Below the pieces are notes generated by a model. That model had not been told where the DNA came from. It did no database searches and was given only the letters and a program-made list of their open reading frames with translations. This document shows, piece after piece, positions 38,880 to 51,000 of a stretch of DNA of 64,000 nt; the stretch's first letter is position 1, and each line of letters starts with the position of its first letter. Position numbers and translations under genes: made by a program. This stretch comes from Petrosia ficiformis (Eukaryota > Porifera > Demospongiae > Haplosclerida > Petrosiidae): the NCBI GenBank assembly GCA_947044365.1, contig OX345645.1, positions 687,356 through 751,355 of the forward strand. The letters are read 5' to 3'.

Positions 38880-39600
38880 CTCATCCTTGTCAATTTCTCC
38901 AGCTTCTCTTGCAGCTCCTGGGTGTTCTGAAGCTCTTGAGAGGAATTAAGCCTGGGGTATCAATGGTATTTAGCCACGCCTTGTCCCTCAATAAAGGAAC
39001 TGATTTTTTAAGGTAACCAAAGATTTTGTATCAATAGCATGTTGAAGTATCTTTTGGGAAGATAGTTGATATCCCCATTTGGGAACGCTGACAGTAAGTC
39101 TTCTCAATAGCTCTCAGTATCAGATCCAACATCATAGACAGCTGTATCAGATTTAAGTAGATGGAGGAAGAGGTCTTTTGTACTGCAGGTGCAGAAGAAG
39201 CGAAGCCCTCCAAAACTGATAGGGAGTGTGATGCCTGCAACATTGAAAGTTTCATCTAAAGATGAATGAATGATGGATTCCAAGGATTTGTACAAACTGG
39301 AATCAATGAGATGCATCAGTTAGAGATCTGTTAGTAGTAAATATATCACCTTACATAGACTGATCGTGAGTCAACTGTGCAGGATATGGAATTCAATCTG
39401 TGGATGATCAATGTCAGAAATGTGTGACTGCATGGATAAAACCTTAGATTTCACTGAATCATCCATATAGTCCTCTATACTGCAAATTGGGGGGATCCCA
39501 TGCAGAACCTCTTTCCCACCTTGGACTCCAGATGGAAAATCAGAGACCCTGAAAGCCAGAAAATTTCACATTTAGACAGATTAAGATGAAGGCCAAACTC
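38880..39600 (-). pseudogene. Non-LTR retrotransposon reverse transcriptase remnant
   Basis: Minus-strand fragments read FGLHLNLSKCEIFWLSG, a typical reverse transcriptase palm/thumb motif, and further on AGITLPISFGGLRFF, the LP-x-x-GGL motif downstream of RT in many LINE-like elements. They are in different frames and broken by stops, and the catalytic YADD is not present. It is a dead 5'-truncated fragment. Confidence 0.6.
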
Positions 39601-40149
39601 TGGTCCTTGAGTACACAACAATGACAAAATGACTGATCTCTTTCGTATTTACAATACTTACCATTTATAGGTGATGGTGCTTAAACTTTCTGACAATACT
39701 ACTACACAAAGATCACTTGTAATTCTAAATGATGCATTAAGTAATGCAAGACAACCAATCCAACTACTGCGACTGTACACAAGTTTCTTATTAGGTATTG
39801 CAGAATTTGTTTTTATCATGGCACTTTTTTTAATGATGATTAAAAGTGATTTTCTGTGGACTTCTTTGCTAACATAACACTGTTAGGAGGGTCTCTTCAT
39901 AATTATCTTCTCTATACATCATATTAGCTATTACCCAAGCCTTGGGTAATGAGGGATGATCCTAGCTCAAAGGGTCCACTGTGATCTTTCTGGTCGATTC
40001 GTGGGACCTACCACCCTGCGGATTCTGAGGCACTTTAGGTTGGGAGGTATATAATAGAACTTCAGCTCCCCACAACTGATAGGACTACGGTCTTATATAC
40101 ACACTTGTGTATATATATGTTGTGGTTTGGTCATGGGCACTTTTTTTTT

Positions 40150-40280
40150 AAGGGCAGTGTGGCTTAGGGATTAGAGCATGAACTTCCTGATCGAAAAGTC
40201 AGTGGTTCAAGTTCAGCTGTGGTCATGTTGTTTCCTGAAAAGAGAGTGTCTGTTTTTCTGTGGACTTTCCTAAATGGTGC
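40150..40280 (+). mobile_element. tRNA-derived SINE, family A, copy 2
   Basis: GGGCAGTGTGGCTTAGGGAT, then TGATCGAAAAGTCAGTGGTT, CATGTTGTTTCCTGAAAAGA and TCTGTGGACTT match the other copies in order. Confidence 0.7.
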
Positions 40281-40484
40281 ACAGTCACATTTACACAAAC
40301 TGAAAATGACAATAATTTGAACCAATCTGTAGCATCAATCATTGTTGTCAGTGCATTTTCTCACTTGTCTGCTGATTGCATGCATATAACTTATTATACT
40401 TATATCTATATTTTATTCATATAATTATCTGTAATTCTTTATGTATATCTATTTATACTTTCCACTCTCTTTTCTCTAATGCAC

Positions 40485-40550
40485 ACAGGTGGTTACAATA
40501 TGGACTGTCGAATTCCTCAAACAGAATAGGTAGTTGAAGATAGTACCAAT
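40485..40550 (+). pseudogene. Decayed TSP1 exon related to Ig gene 1 exon 21
   Basis: GGTGGTTACAATATGGACTG and TCGAATTCCTCAAACAGAAT align with exon 21 (56297-56360), which encodes [19 protein letters not shown]. Here the frame is shortened and hits a stop after the QT-like residues. It supports a dead third paralogue in this interval. Confidence 0.4.
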
Positions 40551-41390
40551 GATAAATAGTTTTTCTTAAACTTTACAGATATTTTGAGCTCCTTAACTTA
40601 CTTTGCATGGATGCTTAATGAACGTTTGTTGCATGTTCCTTCTCCATTACTATCATCCTATCCATTTAAAACATTTTTAACCTTTATAAATGAGGGAACC
40701 CTCTCACAATTCGCTTTGCACACTCTAATCTACCTCCGTGCAACCTTTTTACATTGCAATTTATTATTACGCGTTTTTTATTATTTGAATATTTAATCTT
40801 GTACAGATTCTTTAACAGATAATTTATACAATCTATCCTCTCTTCATCTTTCATCCCATTATTATATCTCCCTTATTGGAATATTTTACCACTAGAGCTT
40901 GCAGTTTGCACAGACGATGATTATCCAACTCATCCATGATAATTGTTTTTGAATTACTGGTCGTGCAGATATTGACATTATGCTTCGTGTTATTTTCTGT
41001 TATGCACTATTTATGTATTTAGTCTTCATATAAGTAGTTTGTTCCAGATTAAGCACCAGAGATTTTTTTTTTGTTTTCATCAGCTGCAAAGATTTTCGGA
41101 TAACTTACTCCAAGATTTAGACTAATCCACATTAATATGCTGCTTTAATCAGGAGGTGCTAGACCTTCTGATCAATCTAATATCCATGTTTATTGAAACA
41201 ATCACCTATACAGCTGACAATAAGTCTCATCCCCTAGCCACCCAGAGCTCAAAGTCCCTTTGACTTGAGAGTGTGGGCGGCAGGGGCTAGGGAAATGGCA
41301 ATAGTAACAAAGTCTCAGTTTCGAGTTTCTCTTATTGTATGTATGTACTATACCATGTCATACTACATAAATGAAATTTAATTCGACCAA

Positions 41391-41640
41391 TCAAGTCCAC
41401 AGAAAAACAGACACTCTCTTTCTGGGAAACAACATGTTTGTAGCTGAACTTGAACCAATGAAGTCCACAGGAGGCAGTGTGGCGTAGTGGTTAGAGCTTG
41501 AGCCTCCTGATCGAATGGTCAGTGGCTCAAGTTCAGCTACGGTCATGTTGTTTACTGGAAAGAGAGTATCTGTTTTTCTATGGACTTCGGTGCTCATATA
41601 ACACCTATGGAATGGTTAATCCTAATCAACTTCTCTATCA
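41391..41640. mobile_element. Two SINE family A copies head to head
   Basis: A minus-strand fragment (41391-41465: AGTCCACAGAAAAACAGACA, GGAAACAACATG) abuts a full plus-strand copy (41466-41640: AGGAGGCAGTGTGGCGTAGT, TTAGAGCTTGAGCCTCCTGA, CATGTTGTTTACTGGAAAGA, GGTTAATCCTAAT). The plus copy is the best-preserved in the window. Confidence 0.75.
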
Positions 41641-42022
41641 TAAAATTTAATTCATTTAAAAACGTTTTTGGAGCTTACAAATTAAACAGTGGGAGGACTG
41701 GAAACAATATTATAATTCATTACTTTTTGTATTGAACCAAGATGCTTGAAAAGATCTCTTGACAATGATGCATTTACTAAATGATCTTTGTAGATAGTTT
41801 TGATGGCTGATTGGGATTATCATTAATATCGAGTTAACTCGATGCTTCTCAAGTTCTGCTGGGTTTTTGGAATTTAATATTATAATTTATATTAATTTAT
41901 ATTAATTTATATTAATTAATATTAATTAATTAGTAATAACTTGTTATTCTAAACCAGAAGAACTAACACACTCTGTTGTAGCTTGCTGTTGCTTTTTGCA
42001 GACAATTGCACGCTTTCTGCGG

Positions 42023-43601
42023 ATGGCTCTTCACTTGCTAGTGCTAACAGTGAGTCAATCATTTCAATTAGTATAGATATTATTATTTACTTATTCATTT
42101 TGCAGACTTTCTTCCTGTTGTTTAACAGTTGTAACACAAAACAGGAGTTTGTATACCCATGGCCTGGTCCTCTAGTTGTGCCTGTTAATAACACAATAGT
42201 AGAACAAGGTAAGTTTACCTGAACATTTTTTTACGGGTGATGGGAGTACCGCTAGTTGGAAATAACTCCCTGGTTGTCACATAGGCTAGTGCCCATGTCC
42301 CCCACTCATCTCAAAAAATCAAAGATGCATACATAGGTAAATATGATACGTGGGTGTATCAAAGACACTTACAGACGGTGGCACTGCTGTATGTGTGACT
42401 CAGCACTCTGTTGGGTTTGCTTCACCCATGCATATCACATTAAAGCATCTGGTTACTCTCAAAATTACAATACCTGAGTTCTAGTCTCCACAAGTACATA
42501 GCACAAGCAAGTGCTTGACTATACCTGTCATGCTGTAATATGTGTAATGCACTTGCAGGGGTGCTTTAACAACATGTTGATTACTTACTTACAGGTACTA
42601 CGGCAGTGATTCAATTCGCTGACGATGGTATGGAGAGATCAATCACAATTCGAGAAGACGTTGATGTGATACTAAACTGCAGTCGTGTGGTTGAAAGACT
42701 AGATAGTGATAATCCTTTAGTTCCAACAGTATCTATAATGGTAACTTGGTTTATACAAAGACTTGATACCGATCTAGAAACTCTTGGTGCTGAGGAACCA
42801 TTACTTGAATCATCACTTCCACTTGATGATACAAGCACACAGTATGTTACTAGACTACATTGTATAATGTGTTGATGAGAATTTTATATATAGTATATAT
42901 CCGGAGCTTATGAGCGCTGCAAAGCGACACGAAGAAGCGTCAAACTCCAGTATATTTTGTAAACCATCTGTTGTCGAATCACACCTGTGCAAACTGCCTT
43001 ATATGGTAAACCACTGTAAACTGCACAAGTGATTTAGTAGTTGGGATAAGTGTTCAAAATATAAAAATAATAATAAAAGAAATAATAATTATTATTAATC
43101 AAGTGCGTCTGACAAGATGAGTAGAAGTAGTCTGTATAATCCCCCACTTCTTTCCAGACAGAAACGATACTAATATAGTCAGCAAAGGATAAATGTTACC
43201 AAGCTCTGTAGGAATGGTTCCAAAAAAACATGGCCACCAATACATTTCAAATGAGCTGAAATCTCTGCTACAGTGGCTTTGATGGGCCATATTGGCTCAA
43301 CAATGGTTAGTGTGTGCACTACTGGCCCAAAGAGAGAACTGTGCAGTGCCATTGGAACGTGTTATAAATTGAATTGGAACATAATTGTGTGTGTTTAATT
43401 ATATTGCTCCAGTAACTACGAATTTCTTGATAGACATATGATTTTATGGAATGAGTGTTTAAATGAACCAAATCTTTCTTTGGGTTTGTTTCTGAATACA
43501 ACACATAAGTGGAGCAAGGTTAATTAAGGGTTCAACTCATACTAATGATTAAAACACTCAAAATCAAAAGATCATATGGCACACCATTGCCCCAATAATA
43601 G

Positions 43602-43633
<32 letters not shown>

Positions 43634-44988
43634 CTATTACATAATTATTATAAAAACTAACATGCCAGTACAATTTTATTACTTTATATGTTTTGTACAC
43701 ATAAAGTAAACTAAACGTTTTCATTATTATATGACCATACAAACGAGTAATGATATAATTATAATTGTAACAATATTTTGGCATATTATATTTAGAAAAA
43801 ATTAGTATTACTTTGCCACATAGGCGAAAGGTCCGGTCCCAACGGCGCTCGTTGTAATTGTAATTATATACAATTATAATAAAAAGCACTCATTAGCAGA
43901 CATTCTGGAATGAGATTAGACATTTTGGAAATAATCATATTTCTTTTGCATCTCAATAGTTACTATAAAGAGGAAAGTTACATGATTTTGTTTAATATAC
44001 AGGTTCTTAATTAATGGAACACACAATGAGATACTAGATATCAGAAGGTCAAGCTTACCATCACAAGCTGTAGAAAGCAGTGCTGGTGTATACCGATGTG
44101 TGGCATGTGGAATGATACCTCTTCAACCACAGCCAATATGTAACTCATCAACTATTAATAAGGATGTTAGAGGTATTTACTCCATTCAATACTATATACG
44201 ATTTATTTTTGCTACAGAGCAAATTACGATCAAAACTATATATTATACATAATTACATATTAACATATTGTAGGTTTTGGACCTGTTATTGAAGATGGTC
44301 CTGAGGTTGTGGAAGAGGGAGCAAATCGGATTATTAATATTGGTAATGACTTCTGTCTTGGTGGGAGAAATATGCCTCCACAACTATTGATAAATTGTTA
44401 TCATAATCAAAGTTTTCCTATTTCTCAAGATCCAACTGCTCCAGTTGCCACCTGGACATTAAATGGAGAAGCTCAACCTGATGGTATTAATATATTTATA
44501 ACTGATACTGCTAGACCTGATCTAAATAGTCGACTGCAAATTTTTAATGATGATGACACCTCATCAATTAATGATATTATTGGAACAATGGTGTGTAATT
44601 TGACAAATCCATTTGGATTAGATACTGCAACTTCAATCATAAGTAAGTTTAATGATGAAGGAGGATTGATTGAGATTACACTTATTTTGACCAATGTTCA
44701 TAGTTAATAAAGTCACTTGTTATTAATATTGCTAAGGTCTATACACATATACATATCACTATATAGGTGTGGTGTATTAAACCCATAATGTTACATAATT
44801 TTATTATTATCCAACTCACCTGAGCCATGTAAAACCTGTCTTAGCCATAATTGCAATTAGGTTTCAGGATAAACTTGGAGTTTTAGGATGGCTTACTTTT
44901 GGCTTGGTTGTGTGTGTGAGTGTCCGTGTATGTGTGTGTATATATGATGTATATGTGTGTTTGTGTGTGTTTGTACATATGTATGTGT

Positions 44989-45020
<32 letters not shown>

Positions 45021-48000
45021 ATCAGTCATATAATATTGCAAAAACAGAATTGTTAAAATAACAATTATATTGGTTAGTACAGTTGCAAGGATTTAACAAT
45101 TAGTTGGTTGTTCAGTATACATACATGTATCGCCATAGCTACATTGTACTAATTACATTAAAATACATAATATATATTATGTACCAATTATAATTAATTA
45201 TCATACCTAATATCTCATATTAGATGCACAAAGATGGTTTGGAAACCTAATTAAAATATTTATTCTGCTTCTTTGTGTATTTATTAGACATGATAAGGAA
45301 GTTGAAATTACAAGTATTAGATTATAATTACACGTACGTCACCATGAAGTCATAACAACCTACACGACCAATCAAATTACAATTTCCACTATTCCTTGCA
45401 ACTGTACTAACCAACAAATTAGTTATTTTAACAATTTTATTTTTGCAGTGTGTGCTAAGGACATATTCTCTCTACACATATACACATCACTAAAGGTCAT
45501 TCACGTTCACCATGACCTCAGAAAAATGTTCGTAACTTTTGTTTGGAATGACCAACAATGTTTTTTTCTGCACCATTTTCATATAATTATTCTTCCCATT
45601 CTTTTTTTGTGTAAGTCTAATTGCAATCCATAGCTTCATTATTGAGTTACAGTATAATCATGTATTAACATTATGACATTAAACTATACACTATAGTACA
45701 TATAAGTTACTGAGTTACAGTATAATCATGTATTAACATTATGACATTAAACTATACACTATTCCCTCTACTATCTATGATATTACATAATTTTGAGGTC
45801 ATCGTGAATGTGTGTGTGTGTGTGAGTATATGATGTATGTGTGTGTGTTTGTACATATGTATGTGTGTATGTGTGTGAGTGTTAGTGTATGTGTGTGTGT
45901 ATCTGTCATATAATATTTGGAGCAGTCTGGGTCTGGGGCTTGGGATTAGTTTAGGGATAGAGTATTAGGAGTATCAGTCATATTTGGAAGGTTTTAAAAT
46001 GGAACATGTTATAAATCGAATTGGAATATAATATGATGCTCCAGTAACTATTTCTTGACAGACTAATAATAAGTATGATTTCATAGAATGAGAGAATTTG
46101 AGTGTTTAAATGAATTAAATCTTTCTTTTTGTTTGTTTCTGAACAAAACACAAAGTGAATAAGAAATAAATAAATATATCATCTTTTGTAGTGATCATTA
46201 CTCATTTGTTGATGAGTCTATTCTCAAATGTCTAAAATGCAACAACCTTATATTCATTTTTGTGTTGTGAAAATTACTCCATTAGAGGCAGTGTGAAGAA
46301 TGTCTTACAATATTCATTGGTATTTCAATTGTTTCTCTTATAGATATAGCTCCAGATATTATTGAAGGAAGTGGATTTGTACGTGAAGAAGATGCTGCAG
46401 TGTTGAGGATTGGGCAAGAAACTTGTCAGTCAAGTGGAACAATTGGTGGAGTGAATATTGAATGTCCAAATACTCTAAGTAATTCTGTCATTGAAAGAAT
46501 GTGGACAAAAGATGGTGTACCTATTGATAGTAGTGATGAAACTATATCAAGTACAGGCCCAGGAATATACATATGTACTCTTTCAAATATGTGTGGCAGT
46601 GAAAGTGTAACTTCTGTTATAAATGGTCAGTAGAAGTTATAAACTGTTAGTACAGCATGGCATAACATATATAATTACATATTAATGTACATACATATAT
46701 GTATTTATGTATCAGATCTTGCCTGCATAGGCAGAGTAGAGGGTGTACTGGTTTTAAGCTTTCTGCTGTGATGGTACTATCATCCCCAGACTGTCACGCC
46801 CCACAGCAGAAAACAGTCTAGGAACTTGGACCAACACTTGTGAGGCAATGATGTCATGATCAGGTGACTGTCACCTGATTCACTCCGCCTACTTGTATCA
46901 CATATTCTAATCTTTGTTTATACTTGTGTGTTGAATCATGGTCTCCAGATAATGGGTAGAAAGCTGGTATCCAGGACGCTTCACACCCTTTGTTACAACT
47001 TCTTTTATTAAGGTTTTTATATGCCATTTGTGAATATACCAAGTCATGTGATCAATTAATACATTGAGCAATCTGATTGGATATTACAAGATTCAGGTAA
47101 TAAACATGTTGGCCCAAGTTACCACACTGTTGTTTGCCGCAGGGTGTTACAGTCTGGGAACGACACTACCATGATGGTCACTTTATATCTTCCCTATATT
47201 TAATTTTATGCATGTGATTGAAGCCACAAAAGTGACAAAACTGTAATATCCAAATTGGTGCGGTCAATTATCCAGAAAGGCGTGGTTTTAGTCACACACA
47301 TGGTATATTTATCTTATAGTGGCAGGAAAGAGGAGAGAATTTAGTGATTTGTCATCTTGTGATCCTTGCGATAATGCTAACGTAAATGTTTTGCCTCTCG
47401 TTCACTCTCATCTAGATCTCGCTGTTTCTGTTCTCTACCTCTTGCTTTCTCCTCTGTCTTGGCCTTTTCTGTAGCTCACACTCTTTGCTTCTTTTTTCTC
47501 AGTGCATCTAGGCATCGAAGGCATGCTGAAGGTCTCTCACTCATAGGTTCCTCACTCGTCTCTACATTAGAGCAGTACGCCATCACCAGTACATGCTGTC
47601 AACGGATTAACATGACTGTGGTCATATGTTTAATTATTGCATTCCTAAGCGTGACATATATATATAATATATATATATATATACAAACTAAGGTCGAGAT
47701 TTCACTAAGGTGCTCAGCAACTAGGACTTATATACTCTTGCAGTATATGTTGTAACCGCAAATGCACATTATATAAATATATATTAATTTTAATTAAAAT
47801 ATCTATTATATTGTCTGTAATTTTCTGTCAATAATTGGAATACTACATGGTTGTTTTCCAATCACAAATGTTGCAAGTGCTCTGCACAATGAGTGAAGTG
47901 CATTCATTATATATATTTGTTTGGTATGATGTATGTATTATTTGTTATACAGTTAATCCTTCTATTGACTCTTTTGTTGGAACTATTTCTGGTCTTAGTA

Positions 48001-51000
48001 CTGATGATGGTTGTTCGAGACCTGGAGCTCCCTCTGGTAATTTTGATCTTTGCCCTTTACCAGAAGAAGATGTAACTATAACATGTACTACTAGTGGCTC
48101 CACTTTGATAATGACTCCAGGAGGTACATCGGTCTCTTCACCACATATAATCAGTTCAATCACTGATAGTGCTGAAGGAGTGTACACATGTGTAGCTTCA
48201 GATCCTCCATGTGATGCTGATAGTTCAACACTAACAATCATGTTAGGAAGTATATGTGAGTTACATGACAATGATAAACACATATACATGTAAAAATATA
48301 GACACAGAACTTTATAAATGAATATACATTTAGCTTTATGACTGTATTAATACTAAAAGTTATATATACCAATGTAAACTCTTTCACTTAATTACACTAC
48401 TACATAGTCCCATTCCCATTCCTAATCTTGTATATAGGTGAACCTCCTAGGCTTAATCGTGCAGACGGATTTATTCTTAACCCTCTAGAAGCTAAGACAT
48501 CGATAGGAAATGATTCCTGTGCATTAGTTAGGGATCAAAACTCAGGCAGACGTCGAGGTGTGAGGATTAATTGTAATGCAGCTAATGCCGCTACAACAAC
48601 ATGGTTTAGAGATGATGTAATGCTTAATTTTACTGAACCATTACTTGAAACAAACAATCGTTCAGGAAATTACACATGTGTTGTTACAAGTGAATGTGGT
48701 GCTATGGATAGTGAATTTACACTAATATATGGTTAGTAATACTATTTGTGTGATGACAGTTCTAAGTAATGTTTCCATGGCAACCCTGTACTCTGTGTGT
48801 TGATATAATTCAATTTTTTGATCCACTATAGAGTTGTAGTTAGTTATATAATTAAGATATAAGTAGTAGTTAACTATAATACTGTAAAAATCCACTTTAC
48901 ACAAAACAAAGAATGTTTGAATGTAAACTAAACTCTTAAATATAATTATATAAATATATATAATTATTTTCCTATAATAAGTTTGTTCTTTCAATTCTTT
49001 TATAATAGAAGCACCAATTATTGATGAGGGATCTGGTTTAGTGACTGATAGTCTAAATGGTATTAATGTTGGTAGTGATGTTTGTGTTGATCAAAGTTTA
49101 GGGGGTAGCCTTACCATCGAATGTAATTTACTTAATGGAACCACTCCGCCTTCTCCTATCTACATGTGGAGTAAAGGGGGAGATCCTAGCTTCTCCTCAT
49201 CTGCTTCATCAATCATGTTAGACCGATCTGATGGAAGTATTGCTGGTAATTATGCATGTAATGTTGCAACTGGACCTAATGGGGTGTGTGGTATGGATGT
49301 AGCCACTTCAAGAGTCTTGAGTAAGTTCATGATAACATTACAATATTTGATAGTGGTTAATGGTTTGGTCTAATAACTAATCATGTACTGTATCAGTAAT
49401 AATGGATAATTCATAAACCCAGCAAAGGTTAGCAAGGAGTATTAGATTTTGCAAATTGCAAATGAGTTATGTGCGTGGATGTATAGAGAAATCCAACAAC
49501 AGTTAAAAGATGTGACACTCAATGATAACATTCATTGCACATCTAAAATAGTGCATTTTAATGTGAACAATTATTTGCTATGGTCACATCACCATGTATA
49601 CATTTCAATTACAAGTTCATATTGTAATGGACTTATTTCTCTGTTTGTTAGTAAAACTGAATACAATGTATAAATATATATTTATATATTTATTATAGTA
49701 CCACCTAATATTATAATGACTGGAGGATTCAATCCAGATCCTCCTGGTACAATCAATATTGGTACTGATGCCTGCCTAACTGGAAATCTAGCACTACAAT
49801 GTTCAGTGGTAGGAGGAACACCTCCAATCACTCGTGTCTGGACACAGGATGGAAGTATGCTGTCATCAACTGAACTATTCTTACCTATTTCCAGTGGTGG
49901 AACCTATACATGTTCAGTTAGTAATGACTGCCCAACACCATCCATAGGAACTAGTGTTATTACAGGTGAGTTGTGTTGTCATGTAGATTGAAGATGAGTG
50001 GATGTATGGATGGATGGATGGATGGATGGAATAGTGTATAGTTTAATGTCATAATGTTAATACACGATTATACTGAAACTGTAATGAAGCAATGGATCGA
50101 AATTTTAAATACACAAAAAAGAATGGGAAGGATAATAATATGAAAATGGTGCAGGTAAAAAGATTGTTGATCATTCCAGACTAATTTAAGTTATGAGTCA
50201 AAGTAAATGCATTTTGACTTTCAGTTAACTAAACTATAACTAAATTACAGGTCTACTGTAATAACTATAACTAAAAAAAATGAAAATTGGCCAAATAATG
50301 GGCACTTTTAGTTAGTTAACTAAAACCAAACCCTTTTAGTAAGCCTATTATTTCCTTAGTTAATTAAACTATAATTAAACTCAAAGAAACTAATCATTCT
50401 ATAACTATAACTATATGTATAACTAAATGTGGTCACAGTTATCAAATGAAATAACACTAAATTATTAACTTAAAACGTAGCTTTACATTAGTTTGTACAT
50501 GTATGTATGATGAATGTATATTTGTTTCACAGTTAATCCTTCTATTGACTCTTTTATGGGAACTATTTCTGGTCTTGGTACTGATAATGGTTGTTCAAGA
50601 CCTGGAGCTCCCTCTGGTAATTTTGATCTTTGCCCTTTACCAGGAGAAGATGTAACTATAACATGTACTACTAGTGGCTCCACTTTGATAATGACTCCAG
50701 GAGGTACATCGGTCTCTTCACCACATATAATCAGTTCAATCACTGATAGTGCTGAAGGAGTGTACACATGTGTAGCTTCAAATTCTCCATGTAATGATAC
50801 TACTTCAACACTAACAATCATGTTAGGAACTGCATGTGAGTTACATGACAATGATAAACACATATACATGTAAAAATATAGACACAGAACTTTATAAATG
50901 AATATACATTTAGCTTTATGACTGTATTAATACTAAAAGTTATATATACCAATGTAAACTCTTTCACTTAATTACACTACTACATAGTCCCATTCCCATT

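Larger units (their letters stand above)
37624..42022. other. Intergenic graveyard between ARID3 and Ig gene 1
   Basis: Contains AT-rich low-complexity sequence (37690-37930), a decayed signal-peptide exon (38316), a reverse transcriptase remnant (38880-39600), SINE copies (40150-40280, 41391-41640), a decayed TSP1 exon (40485-40550) and the Ig gene 1 promoter region (about 41757-42022, shared in diverged form with 58213-58484). No intact gene is recognised. Confidence 0.6.

Noticed and set aside
39671..39877. A hydrophobic 68-aa plus-strand ORF between ARID3 and Ig gene 1
   Set aside because: No family motif, no splice context, located among transposon debris.
47459..47755. A 98-aa plus-strand ORF in Ig gene 1 intron 6
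   Set aside because: No domain and no in-phase splice sites; the antisense strand looks more like a decayed transposon fragment.
48722..48994. A 90-aa minus-strand ORF repeated at 51302-51574
   Set aside because: Intron 8/12 sequence, duplicated with the unit; no family resemblance.
49449..49673. A 74-aa ORF present almost unchanged again at 52029-52253
   Set aside because: It lies inside introns 9 and 13; its conservation is explained by the 2580-bp duplication, and no splice sites flank it.
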